Positions 1 through 8,184 of a stretch of DNA of 26,881 nucleotides are shown in pieces. This DNA is from an uncultured beta proteobacterium. Its GTDB lineage: Bacteria > Pseudomonadota > Gammaproteobacteria > Burkholderiales > Rhodocyclaceae. How positions within the stretch are numbered: the first letter of the stretch is position 1; each line of letters starts with the position of its first letter. The stretch spans positions 1 through 26,881 of the forward strand of contig CAIXAY010000065.1 of assembly GCA_903917505.1 (NCBI GenBank). Reading direction: 5' to 3'. The translations under genes were made by a program, and so were the position numbers. Under the pieces are notes generated by a model. That model had not been told where the DNA came from. It worked only from the letters and a program-made list of their open reading frames with translations, and made no database searches.

Positions 1-1311
1 ATCCTGCCCGGCATGCAATCGGCTTTCATCGAGGTCGGCCTCGAGCGCACCGCTTTCCTGCACGTCGCCGACATCTGGGAGCCGCGCCACAACGGCGAGG
101 CGGTGCGGCCGATCGAGCGCATCCTGTTCGAAGGCCAGAGCGTCGTCGTGCAGGTCATCAAGGACCCGATCGGCAGCAAGGGCGCGCGCCTGTCGACGCA
201 AATGTCGGTGGCCGGCCGGATGCTCGTCTATCTGCCCCAGGAAAAGCACATCGGCATCTCGCAGCGGATCGAGAACGAGGCCGAGCGCGAAGCGCTGCGC
301 GCCATGATCACGCGCCTCGTGCCGGCCGACGAGCCGGGCGGCTTCATCGTGCGCACCATGGCCGAGAGCGCCACCGAAGAGGAGCTGGCCAACGACATCG
401 CCTATCTGCGCAAGATCTGGCACGACATCCAGGCGCAGGCCAAGACCCAGGCGCCGCCCAGCCTGCTCTACCAGGAACTGTCGCTCGGCCAGCGCGTGCT
501 GCGCGATTTCGTCAATCCGGAAACGGCGCACATCGTCATCGACTCGCGCGAGAACTTCGGCAAGCTCACGGCTTTCGCCGCCGAATACACGCCGACCGTC
601 GCGCCGCTGCTCGATCACTATGTCGGCGACCGTCCGCTGTTCGACCTGCACGGCGTCGAGGACGAAATACTCAAAGCGCTGGCGCGGCGCGTCGATCTCA
701 AATCCGGCGGCTACCTGATCATCGACCAGACCGAGGCGATGACGACGATAGACGTCAACACCGGCGGCTTCGTCGGCGTTCGCAACTTCGACGACACGGT
801 GTTCAAGACCAACCTCGAGGCGGCGCAAACGATCGCCCGCCAGCTGCGCCTGCGCAATCTCGGCGGCATCATCATCACCGACTTCATCGACATGGACAAC
901 GAGGAGCACAAGGCCGCGGTGCTCGCCGAATTCAACAAGGCATTGGCGCGCGACCATACGCGGCTGACAGTCAATGGCTTCACCGCGCTCGGCCTCGTCG
1001 AAATGACCCGAAAGCGCACGCGCGAGTCGCTCGCGCACGTGCTCTGCGAAGAGTGCCCGACCTGCGGCGGGCGCGGCGAGGTCAAGACGGCGCGCACCGT
1101 GTGTTATGAAATCCTGCGCGAGTTGCTGCGCGAAGCGCGCCAGTTCAACGCCCGCGAGTTTCGCGTACTCGGCGCGGTCTCGGTCATCGACGTTTTCCTC
1201 GACGAGGAATCGCAGGGACTCGCGATGCTCTCGGATTTCATCGGCAAGCCGATCTCGCTGCAGGCCGAACCGAGCTATGCCCAGGAACAGTACGATATCG
1301 TGCTGATGTAG
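1..1311 (+). CDS. rng: Ribonuclease G (5'-truncated by the window edge)
   Basis: Single-strand endoribonuclease of the RNase E/G family, acting in the cytoplasm on the 5' end of 16S rRNA precursor and in mRNA turnover. The frame is open to base 1 and begins inside the S1 domain ([13 protein letters not shown], a family hallmark), so roughly the first 30-50 residues lie outside the window. Numbering from the ATG at 13, the catalytic metal aspartates are D247 (TTIDVNTGG) and D290 (IITDFIDM). The zinc-link CPTC is at 348-351. The protein ends about 80 residues later without an RNase E-type degradosome scaffold, which separates it from RNase E. The MCP gene starts 124 bp downstream and probably has its own promoter. 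Confidence 0.95.
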   Translation: MLPGMQSAFIEVGLERTAFLHVADIWEPRHNGEAVRPIERILFEGQSVVVQVIKDPIGSKGARLSTQMSVAGRMLVYLPQEKHIGISQRIENEAEREALRAMITRLVPADEPGGFIVRTMAESATEEELANDIAYLRKIWHDIQAQAKTQAPPSLLYQELSLGQRVLRDFVNPETAHIVIDSRENFGKLTAFAAEYTPTVAPLLDHYVGDRPLFDLHGVEDEILKALARRVDLKSGGYLIIDQTEAMTTIDVNTGGFVGVRNFDDTVFKTNLEAAQTIARQLRLRNLGGIIITDFIDMDNEEHKAAVLAEFNKALARDHTRLTVNGFTALGLVEMTRKRTRESLAHVLCEECPTCGGRGEVKTARTVCYEILRELLREARQFNAREFRVLGAVSVIDVFLDEESQGLAMLSDFIGKPISLQAEPSYAQEQYDIVLM

Positions 1312-1347
1312 CCGCGCCCGGTGCTTCCGCCGGCGCCGCGGCCCCGC

Positions 1348-1375
1348 TTGCCGAATGGCGGAACACAGGTATGAT
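1348..1375 (+). promoter_or_regulatory. Candidate sigma70 promoter for the chemoreceptor gene
   Basis: TTGCCG (1348-1353) and TATGAT (1370-1375) are separated by 16 bp. They match the -35 consensus at 4/6 positions and the -10 at 5/6. The start codon lies 60 bp further on at 1436. No sigma28 flagellar-type promoter is evident here. The call rests on consensus match only. Confidence 0.4.
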
Positions 1376-1435
1376 AGCTGCGCCGACAGCGCGGCGCGAC
1401 GAGCAGCAAGTGCTTACAACCGAAGGGCAGCATCG

Positions 1436-3049
1436 ATGAAGACCAATTTGCCAGTGACCCAGACCGAGGTGGTTTTTCCGAAGGGTCGTTACATTGTTTC
1501 GCGCACCGATCTCAAGGGGATCATCACCTACGTCAACGAGACCTTCGTGACGATCAGCGGTTTTTCGCGCGAGGAACTGCTCGGCAAGAATCACAACGTC
1601 GTTCGCCATCCCGACATGCTGCCCGGGGCCTTCGCCTGGCTGTGGGATACCATCAAGGAAGGGCGCCCGTGGCGCGGCATCGTCAAGAACCGCTGCAAGA
1701 GCGGCGATTTCTACTGGGTCGATGCGCTCGTCGTTCCGGTGATGAAAAATAACGCCGTCATCGGTTACATGTCGGTGCGTACCGAACCGACCCGGCAGCA
1801 GATTGCCGAAGCCGAAGATTTCTACGCGCGCCTGAAGGCAGGCACGGCGTCGCTGCCGAAGACCGCTTTGCTGAAACGCATCTCGCTCAAGGCCAAACTC
1901 AACGGCCTGGTATTCTTCATCCTGGGCGTACAGATTCTCGGCGGCATCCTCGACCACTTCTCCGCTTCTCTCGGCATTTCGCCACTCGTGGCCGGCTGGC
2001 TGCTGCCGATCGCCGGCGTCGTCGCCGCCATCGCCCTGTTGCTGACCCAAAACAGCATGCTGTCGGTCGTGAGCCGGATTATCAGTCGTCTCGAAAATAT
2101 CGCCCAAGGCGAGCTGACCGACGAGATTCCCCTGACGCGCGAAGACGAGTTGGGCCAGCTCAACAACGCCTTGCTGACCATGCAGACCCATCTGCGCGCG
2201 ATGATGGCCGAGTTTTCCGAAGCCGGCGACCTGATGGGAGAGAACGCCGACGCGCTGAATCTCGAGATGGAGCAAGCGCGCAAGGTCATCGTGGCGCAGT
2301 CCGACGCGGTCAATCGCATCGCCGCGGCGGTGGAACAGCTGATCGCTTCGGTCAACGAAATCGCCGACAGCGCGCAGCAGTCGGTGGTCGCCGTCGAAGC
2401 TTCGCATGCCCTGCTGGCACAGGCCTCGGCCAGCATGGAGGACAGCCAGGCGGCGACGGTTAACGTGGTCGAGGCGGTGCATGGCGCCGGTCAAACGATG
2501 GCCGACCTGTCGCGCTCGATTCTGGCCATCGATCGCGTCAGCCAGGTCATTCGCGGCATTGCCGAGCAGACCAATCTGCTGGCGCTCAACGCGGCCATCG
2601 AAGCGGCGCGCGCCGGCGAGGCGGGTCGCGGTTTCGCGGTAGTTGCCGATGAAGTCAGGAAGCTCGCCGAGAAGTCGAGCAAGCAGACGGTGGAGATCGC
2701 CACCAGCGTCGCCGAGATTCAGCGCGTCACGCAAGTCGCCCTGAGCACCATGGAGTCGGCCGAGGAACATGTCGCGACGACCGGCACGGCGATGAACACG
2801 GCGCACGGCGGACTCGACTCGGTGGCCGATCACGGCAAGAACGTGATCTCGATTTCGCGGCATATCGCCGAAGGAACCCGCGAGCAATCGGCGACCGGCA
2901 ACGAGATCGCCAGCCAGGTCGAGGGCATCGTCGGCGGCATCGAGCAGACGAGCGCAGCGATTTCATCGGTCACGGAAAAAGCCGGCCGGGTGAAAGAAGG
3001 CACGGCGCAGTTGCGCCAGCTGATCGCCTATTTCCGCTTCTTGCGCTGA
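1436..3049 (+). CDS. Aer-like PAS-domain methyl-accepting chemotaxis protein
   Basis: Inner-membrane energy or redox taxis receptor signalling to CheA/CheW. The 537-residue protein has an N-terminal PAS domain (about 10-120), two adjacent hydrophobic segments (about 156-176 and 181-203) forming a membrane hairpin, a HAMP domain (about 204-257), and a cytoplasmic signalling domain whose hairpin tip is at 377-411 ([19 protein letters not shown] onward). The PAS domain keeps the Aer pattern [15 protein letters not shown] and GDFYWV, which in E. coli Aer belongs to the FAD site, so FAD binding is inferred. There is no periplasmic sensing domain. The ATG at 1436 is preferred over an in-frame upstream start at 1355 because it follows a GAAGGG ribosome site and begins just before the PAS domain. 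A hemerythrin-GGDEF gene follows after 28 bp. Confidence 0.93.
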   Translation: MKTNLPVTQTEVVFPKGRYIVSRTDLKGIITYVNETFVTISGFSREELLGKNHNVVRHPDMLPGAFAWLWDTIKEGRPWRGIVKNRCKSGDFYWVDALVVPVMKNNAVIGYMSVRTEPTRQQIAEAEDFYARLKAGTASLPKTALLKRISLKAKLNGLVFFILGVQILGGILDHFSASLGISPLVAGWLLPIAGVVAAIALLLTQNSMLSVVSRIISRLENIAQGELTDEIPLTREDELGQLNNALLTMQTHLRAMMAEFSEAGDLMGENADALNLEMEQARKVIVAQSDAVNRIAAAVEQLIASVNEIADSAQQSVVAVEASHALLAQASASMEDSQAATVNVVEAVHGAGQTMADLSRSILAIDRVSQVIRGIAEQTNLLALNAAIEAARAGEAGRGFAVVADEVRKLAEKSSKQTVEIATSVAEIQRVTQVALSTMESAEEHVATTGTAMNTAHGGLDSVADHGKNVISISRHIAEGTREQSATGNEIASQVEGIVGGIEQTSAAISSVTEKAGRVKEGTAQLRQLIAYFRFLR

Positions 3050-3077
3050 GCGAGACCGCGCCGCACGGAGCTGGAAC

Positions 3078-4217
3078 ATGCAGACCTTCGTTTGGGGCGA
3101 GGAATTTTATACCGGCATCGGCATGGTCGACGAGCAGCACCATGCGCTGGTCAACCTGTTCAACAAGCTCAGCGAATCGCTGACCGAAGGCGAGTGGGCC
3201 AGCGAGGCGGCCGTCCAGCTCGCCTTTTCGCAATTGATGGATTACACGAAATATCATTTCTCCGTCGAGGAAAGCCTGATGCAGCACGAAGGCGTCGACC
3301 AGCGCCACGTCGCCCTGCATCTCAAGCTGCATGACGAATTTTCCGAGCAGGTGCGGGCGATGTGGAGCGCCAGGGCGGCGCTCTCCAACCCGGCGGAAGT
3401 CTTTCTGTCGTTCCTGACCGCCTGGCTCTGCCTGCACGTTCTCGGCGTCGATCAGTCGCTGGCCCGGCAACTGGCGCTGATCAAGGGCGGCGAAACGCCG
3501 AAACAGGCCTTCGAGATCGAACGGCTGCGGCCGAACGACAAGAGCGCCGACGCGATGATCAAGGCCTTGCGCAATACCTATCACGTGGTTTCGCGCCTCT
3601 CCCTCGAGCTGATGTCGGCGAACCGCTTTCTCGAGAAGCGAGTGGCGGCGCGAACCGTCGAATTGCAGCACGCCAACGAGGCCCTGGTGATCGCCAATCA
3701 AAAGCTGGAAGTCTATTCGCAAACCGACGGCCTGCTCGGCATCGCCAACCGCAACTGCTTCGACGCGCGCTTCAACGACGAATGGAAACGCGGCATCCGC
3801 GAGCAGTCGCCGATCGGCCTGTTGATGATCGACGTCGATTTCTTCAAGAACTACAACGACCAGTACGGGCATCTGGCCGGCGACGCCTGCCTGCAGGCTA
3901 TCGCCAAGGCCGCGGCGGGCAAGATGGTGCGGGCGGTCGATTTGCTGGCGCGCTACGGCGGCGAGGAGTTCGTCGTGGTGCTGCCCAATACCGCGGCGGC
4001 GGGCGCGCACAAGGTGGCGCTCAGTATCTGCGAAGCGGTGTCGGAACTCAACATCCCGCACTCGACATCGAGCATCGCCGATCACGTGACGGTGAGCATC
4101 GGCGTGGTGTCGGTGCTGCCCGACCGGCAATCGGAATCGAGCGAGGCGGTGGCCGCCGCCGACGCGGCGCTTTACTGCGCGAAGCAGCAAGGGCGCAACC
4201 GCGCCTGCCTGGCCTAG
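3078..4217 (+). CDS. Bacteriohemerythrin-GGDEF diguanylate cyclase
   Basis: Predicted oxygen- or redox-controlled enzyme making c-di-GMP from GTP. Residues 1-135 form a hemerythrin domain with di-iron ligand motifs: DEQH (H21), YHFSVEE (H60, E64), a histidine cluster at 77-85 (two of H77/H81/H85 are expected ligands), and H120/D125. Residues 150-210 form a helical linker, probably coiled coil. Residues 215-379 are a GGDEF domain with an intact GGEEF active loop (294-298) and an RAVD motif (285-288) five residues upstream, the standard product-inhibition I-site. There is no signal peptide or membrane segment, so it is probably cytosolic. It lies 28 bp after the Aer-like receptor in the same direction, so co-transcription is likely. 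Confidence 0.93.
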   Translation: MQTFVWGEEFYTGIGMVDEQHHALVNLFNKLSESLTEGEWASEAAVQLAFSQLMDYTKYHFSVEESLMQHEGVDQRHVALHLKLHDEFSEQVRAMWSARAALSNPAEVFLSFLTAWLCLHVLGVDQSLARQLALIKGGETPKQAFEIERLRPNDKSADAMIKALRNTYHVVSRLSLELMSANRFLEKRVAARTVELQHANEALVIANQKLEVYSQTDGLLGIANRNCFDARFNDEWKRGIREQSPIGLLMIDVDFFKNYNDQYGHLAGDACLQAIAKAAAGKMVRAVDLLARYGGEEFVVVLPNTAAAGAHKVALSICEAVSELNIPHSTSSIADHVTVSIGVVSVLPDRQSESSEAVAAADAALYCAKQQGRNRACLA

Positions 4218-4316
4218 CCGCCGCAACAATTTCGCGGGCCAGGGAATTCATCGCTCCGCGTCATGTCTATGGGATGCATTGCACGCACCATTCCATAACT
4301 AGATCAGGAGAAGAGC

Positions 4317-5207
4317 ATGACCCGAGGCATTTCCACCAGCGAAGATTTCGACAGCCTGTTTCCAGCGATTCCCTTCACGCGCCGCGGTTTCATCGTCGGC
4401 GCGCTCGGCGCGGGCTTTGCCCTCGCCGTGCAGCCGGTGACGGCGCAGACCGTCATCACCACCGACAGCAACGGTCTGATCGCCGGTGAAATCAAGGTGC
4501 CGGCCGCCGGCGGCAACATGCCGGCGTATCGCGCGCAACCGGAGAGCGGCAGCAACTTCCCGGTCATCCTCGTGGTGCAGGAAGTCTTCGGCGTGCACGA
4601 ACACATCAAGGACATCTGCCGGCGCCTGGCCAAGGCCGGCTATCAGGCCATCGCCCCCGAGCTCTACGCGCGCCAGGGCGACCCGAAGCTCTACCCGAAT
4701 ATTCAGGACCTGCTTGACAAGCTCGTCAGCAAGGTGCCCGACGCGCAGGTCATGGGCGACCTCGACGCCTGCGTCGCCTGGGCGAAGGGCAACGGCGGCG
4801 ATGTCGCGCGTCTGGGTATCACCGGCTTCTGCTGGGGCGGGCGCATCGCCTGGCTGTATGACGCGCACAACCCGCAGGTGAAGGCCGCGGTAGCCTGGTA
4901 CGGCCGCATCGTCGGCCAGCCCAGCGAGATGAATCCGAAGAACCCGATCGACATCGCCGGCCAGTTGCACGGCCCGGTGCTCGGCCTCTACGGCGGCCAG
5001 GACCAGGGCATCCCGCTCGACACCCTGGAGCAGATGCGCAAGGCGCTCGCCGCATCGGGCAGCGCGGCCGGCAAGGCGTCGACGATCATCGTCTACGAGA
5101 ACGCGCCGCACGCTTTCAACGCCGATTACCGGCCAAGCTACCGCAAGCAGGAAGCCGAGGACGGCTGGAAGAGGCTGCTCGCCTGGTTCAAACAGAACGG
5201 CGTCTGA
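4317..5207 (+). CDS. Exported dienelactone hydrolase family protein
   Basis: Alpha/beta hydrolase of the dienelactone hydrolase family (carboxymethylenebutenolidase-like). The 296-residue protein has the cysteine nucleophile in GFCWGG (C172), D229 in GGQDQG, H265 in PHAF, and the activating glutamate E89 in VVQEVFGV, so the triad is complete. The N-terminus holds TRRGF (21-25), a hydrophobic run and an AQ cleavage-like site near 44. This resembles a Tat signal and predicts export of a folded enzyme. The ATG follows a strong AGGAGA ribosome site. The true substrate cannot be read from sequence, and no aromatic ring-cleavage genes are nearby. A GC-rich hairpin lies directly downstream. Confidence 0.9.
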   Translation: MTRGISTSEDFDSLFPAIPFTRRGFIVGALGAGFALAVQPVTAQTVITTDSNGLIAGEIKVPAAGGNMPAYRAQPESGSNFPVILVVQEVFGVHEHIKDICRRLAKAGYQAIAPELYARQGDPKLYPNIQDLLDKLVSKVPDAQVMGDLDACVAWAKGNGGDVARLGITGFCWGGRIAWLYDAHNPQVKAAVAWYGRIVGQPSEMNPKNPIDIAGQLHGPVLGLYGGQDQGIPLDTLEQMRKALAASGSAAGKASTIIVYENAPHAFNADYRPSYRKQEAEDGWKRLLAWFKQNGV

Positions 5208-5211
5208 GCGC

Positions 5212-5240
5212 CACGCCCGCGCTGACGCGGCGCGGGCGTG
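5212..5240 (+). terminator. GC-rich hairpin after the dienelactone hydrolase gene
   Basis: CACGCCCGCGC (5212-5222) pairs perfectly with GCGCGGGCGTG (5230-5240) around a 7-nt loop, giving an 11-bp stem that starts 5 nt after the stop codon. The following bases contain only a short T run (CTTTGG), so it is a likely but not classic intrinsic terminator. Confidence 0.55.
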
Positions 5241-5283
5241 AGGGCTTTGGCGGCGGCCGTTCGCTGCCGCCCGGTCGATCGCC

Positions 5284-5289
5284 TATACT
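5284..5289 (+). promoter_or_regulatory. Candidate -10 element just before the NlpC/P60 lipoprotein
   Basis: TATACT (5/6 match to TATAAT) ends 7 nt before the ATG at 5297. No good -35 is seen; the best is TTCGCT at 18-bp spacing. No Shine-Dalgarno lies before the ATG, so if this -10 is used the transcript would start at or next to the start codon. Confidence 0.3.
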
Positions 5290-5296
5290 GCGCGGT

Positions 5297-5800
5297 ATGC
5301 GGATGCGATTTTCCAAGGGGTATTGCGGCGGCTTGGCGCTGCTGTTGGCGGCATGCGTCAGCGCGCCGCCGCCGCTTCCCGTGCAGGTGCCGGCAGCGCT
5401 GCCGGCGCGTGCCGAAGCGAGCGATACGGGGCGTGAGATCGTGCTTTTCGCGCTCGGGCTGATCGATACCGGCTACCGCTTCGGCGGCAAGAATCCGGAA
5501 GCCGGCCTCGATTGCAGCGGCATGGTCTCGTACATCTACAACAAGGCCGCCGGCATGAAGCTTGTCGGCAGTGCCGCCGATATCGCCCGCCAGGGGCGCG
5601 CCATAGGACGCGGCAGTTTGCGGCCCGGTGACCTTGTCTTCTTCAACACACGCAAGGCGCCGTTCTCGCACGTCGGCGTGTACATCGGCGACGACCGTTT
5701 CGTGCATGCGCCGTCGAGCAACGGGCGCGTGCGCATCGAGCAGATGGGCAACGCGTACTACAGCCAGCGTTTCGAGGCGGCGCGCAGCTACTTCGACTGA
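5297..5800 (+). CDS. NlpC/P60 family lipoprotein (cell-wall peptidase)
   Basis: Predicted peptidoglycan endopeptidase cleaving stem peptides, anchored as a lipoprotein. The 167-residue protein has a lipobox LLAAC with the lipidated cysteine at 20, a short Pro/Ala-rich linker, then an NlpC/P60 domain (about 45-165). The nucleophile is C73 in LDCSG, H125 in FSHVGVYIG is the general base, and H137 in FVHAPSS is the third polar residue; all are present. The size is typical of Spr/NlpC-like single-domain lipoproteins. Start could be the ATG at 5297 or the in-frame ATG at 5303; both keep the lipobox and neither has a clear ribosome site. It converges with the minus-strand gene that ends at 5821. 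Confidence 0.92.
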   Translation: MRMRFSKGYCGGLALLLAACVSAPPPLPVQVPAALPARAEASDTGREIVLFALGLIDTGYRFGGKNPEAGLDCSGMVSYIYNKAAGMKLVGSAADIARQGRAIGRGSLRPGDLVFFNTRKAPFSHVGVYIGDDRFVHAPSSNGRVRIEQMGNAYYSQRFEAARSYFD

Positions 5801-5820
5801 GTTCGTGCAGACCGCTGGCC

Positions 5821-6255
5821 CTAGTCGGAAATGTGCACGATCTGCCCGTCGACAATTTTCACCCGGTCGCCCTTATGCACGTCCGGCTCGTCGTCGTCTT
5901 CGAAGAAGCCGTACGTGCCGTCGTCGAAGCGTACGGTCATCTTGTAATAGGTCGTCGACTTGTGGGCGTTGCGGGCGTCACTGACCACGCTGCCGCTGCC
6001 GATGATCGGCGTCGTGACGAGGTTGCCGCCGATGCCGCCATCGGTCGGGTGCGCCGGCGTGCGCGATCCGGGCGGACGGGCTTCGCCATGCACATCGGTG
6101 ACGACGCCGCATTTTTCGCAAGGGCCGGAATTGTCCTGTTGCATCAGCTTGCGCATGTCGTCGTGGCCTTGCGGCAAGATCAGCTTGCCTTGCGCCAGCG
6201 CCAATGCCGGCAGGGTGAGGGCAAGCAGCAGGCACGCCAAAAGCTTTGTCTTCAT
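5821..6255 (-). CDS. Small exported protein with CxxC motif, unknown function
   Basis: I do not recognise a named family. The 144-residue protein has a clear Sec signal peptide (MKTKLLACLLLALTLPALALAQ) and a CEKC pair (C46, C49). It is not a haem site because no histidine follows. A Gly/Pro-rich middle comes next, then a C-terminal module (about 100-142: YYKMTVRFDDGTYGFFEDDDEPD then KGDRVKIVDGQIV). That tail resembles the end of betaproteobacterial outer-membrane glycine-zipper proteins, but the glycine zipper itself is not evident. The start at 6255 is chosen because it begins the signal peptide and follows GGGATGG; an in-frame upstream start at 6300 would precede it with a polar stretch. 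Confidence 0.75.
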   Translation of the reverse strand: MKTKLLACLLLALTLPALALAQGKLILPQGHDDMRKLMQQDNSGPCEKCGVVTDVHGEARPPGSRTPAHPTDGGIGGNLVTTPIIGSGSVVSDARNAHKSTTYYKMTVRFDDGTYGFFEDDDEPDVHKGDRVKIVDGQIVHISD

Positions 6256-6403
6256 TCGACCATCCCGATTTTTGATATGCCTGTCCATGCCCTGCGGCAC
6301 GAACCGAGGGTTCGATCATAACACCCGGCCGCGATCACTCAAACCCGGCAGGCGTATGCTATCGCCTGATCAATCCGCGTCATTCAATCGCAAGGAGCGG
6401 CAC

Positions 6404-7291
6404 ATGAAAAGCAGCCCACGCAGAGAACTGCTCAAAGCAATCGGGATAACCGCGATGGTCTCGGCGTTTCCGGCTCCGTTGCTCGCGGCGGAGGACACTT
6501 CCAACAGCACCAAGGGAATTTTTCCCATGCAAGCCGACCCGCTCACGATTGCGGCACTGGCGCCGACCGGCAAACTGCGCGCCTCGATCAATCTCGGCAA
6601 CCCGGTCCTGGCCAGCAAGGATCCGGCGTCCGGCCAGCCGGTCGGCGTTTCCGTCGATCTGGCCCGCGCCCTGGCCAAATTCCTCAAGGTCGACATCGAC
6701 CTGGTGGTCTTCGACGCGGCGCTCAAATCGGTGGAGGCCGTTGCTTCAGGCCAGGCCGATATCGGCTTCTTCGCAATCGACCCGCTGCGCGGGCAAGGCA
6801 TCGCCTTCACTGCGCCCTATGTGCTCATCAACGGCAACTATCTGGTGCCGGCCAATTCCCCGATCCGCTCGAACGACGAGGTCGATCGGCCGGGCATCCG
6901 CGTCGCCGTGGGCAAGGGCAGCGCCTACGACCTGTACCTGACGCGCGAATTGCGCCAGGCCCAACTGGTGCGCGTGACGACTTCGCAGGCCGTGGTTGAT
7001 TCCTTCATCGAGCAGCGGCTTGAAGTGGCCGCCGGCGTCAAGCAGCAGCTCGAGGCCGACGCCGCGCGCGTGCCCAAGGTGCGGCTGCTGCCCGAGAGTT
7101 TCATGGTCATCGAGCAGGCCATGGGCTTGCCCCGCAATCGCGGCGAAGCCGCCGCCACGCTGCTGCGCCAGTTCGTCGAAAACATGAAGGCCAGCGGATT
7201 TGTCGCGCAGTCGCTGGCGCGCCACGGCATCAAGGGCGCTTCGGTCGCGCCCGTCCTGCCGGCCAGCGCGAACCAGGGCAGACAACCGTAA
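6404..7291 (+). CDS. Family-3 extracellular solute-binding protein (orphan)
   Basis: Periplasmic binding protein of the SBP_bac_3 type, usually the amino-acid capture subunit of an ABC importer. The 295-residue protein has a signal peptide with a twin-arginine-like start (SPRRELLK, R6-R7) and a hydrophobic stretch ending near PLLAAE (about 30). Family features include LRASINLGNPV, the GVSVDLARALA segment, QADIGFFAIDPLR and RVAVGKGSAYDLYL. The ATG at 6404 follows AAGGAG. No permease or ATPase gene is adjacent, so either the importer is encoded elsewhere or the protein works otherwise. An aldolase gene begins 50 bp downstream and may be co-transcribed. The ligand cannot be inferred. Confidence 0.85.
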   Translation: MKSSPRRELLKAIGITAMVSAFPAPLLAAEDTSNSTKGIFPMQADPLTIAALAPTGKLRASINLGNPVLASKDPASGQPVGVSVDLARALAKFLKVDIDLVVFDAALKSVEAVASGQADIGFFAIDPLRGQGIAFTAPYVLINGNYLVPANSPIRSNDEVDRPGIRVAVGKGSAYDLYLTRELRQAQLVRVTTSQAVVDSFIEQRLEVAAGVKQQLEADAARVPKVRLLPESFMVIEQAMGLPRNRGEAAATLLRQFVENMKASGFVAQSLARHGIKGASVAPVLPASANQGRQP

Positions 7292-7341
7292 GATTATCGA
7301 GCCCTACGCTTCGCCAACCAATAACAACAGGAGATCCAGTC

Positions 7342-8124
7342 ATGTTTCGTCCCAATCGCTTGAAGCAGAGAATCCTCGCCGGTGAAAAATCGCTCGGCAC
7401 CTGGCTGGAAAGTGAGAGCCCGGCGCTCGCCGAAATGGCCGCGATCGCCGGTCTCGATTTCTTCATCATTGACCAGGAACATGGCCCGGGCGGATTGCAG
7501 ACGGCGATCGACATGATGCGCGCCGGCGCCTGCGTGCTAACGACCGCGGTCGTGCGCGTGCTGCCCCAGGACATCGTCTATGTGCGACGCCTGGTCGAAG
7601 CCGGCGTGGAAGCCATCCTGGTACCCATGGTCGAAACCGCGGAGCAGGCGCGCGCCATTGTCAGTGCCTGCCGTTTTCCGCCGCGCGGCACTCGCGGCGA
7701 TGCCGCGATCGTGACGCGCTCGTCCAGTTATGGATTCGCCGGCGACTATTACGATCGCGCCGACGACAACCTGCTTATCATGGTGCAGATCGAGACGAGT
7801 GCTGCGGTTGAAAATGCCAGGGAAATCGCCGAGGTGGACGGGGTCGATCTGGTCTTTATCGGCCCGAGCGACTTGTCCAGCAGCATCGGTTTGCGCGGCC
7901 AGACGAATGCCCCCGAGGTTGAAGCTCTCATCGCCGAGATCGTCCGGGTCTGTCGCCACGAGGGAAAGCCGCTTGGGACAGTCCCGCGTCTCGGCAAGAG
8001 CTGGCAGCAACTATTCGACGCAGGCTTCGCATTGATCGCCACCGGCAGCGACATTGCCATTTACAACGAGGCGCTGGGCAAACTGGTCAGGGAGCGTGAC
8101 GCGCATGCGCGCCAATCGTCCTGA
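7342..8124 (+). CDS. HpcH/HpaI family class II aldolase
   Basis: Metal-dependent pyruvate aldolase of the HpcH/HpaI family, which cleaves 2-keto-4-hydroxy acids to pyruvate plus an aldehyde. The 260-residue length is normal. The catalytic histidine lies in DQEHGPGG (H47), R72 is in VVRV, and the metal ligands are E151 (VQIET) and D177 (IGPSDLS). The sequence ends with the usual ATGSD segment. The ATG follows AGGAGATCC. It lies 50 bp after the solute-binding protein gene, suggesting joint uptake and breakdown of a small acid; that link is inference. Members also include citrate lyase-like and rhamnonate aldolases, and the substrate is not determined here. Confidence 0.92.
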   Translation: MFRPNRLKQRILAGEKSLGTWLESESPALAEMAAIAGLDFFIIDQEHGPGGLQTAIDMMRAGACVLTTAVVRVLPQDIVYVRRLVEAGVEAILVPMVETAEQARAIVSACRFPPRGTRGDAAIVTRSSSYGFAGDYYDRADDNLLIMVQIETSAAVENAREIAEVDGVDLVFIGPSDLSSSIGLRGQTNAPEVEALIAEIVRVCRHEGKPLGTVPRLGKSWQQLFDAGFALIATGSDIAIYNEALGKLVRERDAHARQSS

Positions 8125-8142
8125 TCGATAAATGAGTCGGCA

Positions 8143-8160
8143 CCGGAAGCTGGATTCCGG
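8143..8160. terminator. Short inverted repeat between convergent genes
   Basis: CCGGAA (8143-8148) and TTCCGG (8155-8160) form a 6-bp stem with a 6-nt loop in the 60-bp gap between the aldolase and the convergent lysR-type gene. There is no T-tract on either side. It is a weak candidate for a bidirectional terminator. Confidence 0.25.
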
Positions 8161-8184
8161 CCGGCGATTGGCCGTCCCGAAAGC

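Noticed and set aside
1238..2887. A 549-codon minus-strand frame opposite the chemoreceptor
   Set aside because: The plus-strand gene has a complete, well-known domain set, and the antisense protein is Arg/His/Gly-rich without motifs.
5821..6255. c-type cytochrome from the CEKC motif
   Set aside because: The residue after the second cysteine is glycine, not the histidine needed for haem attachment.
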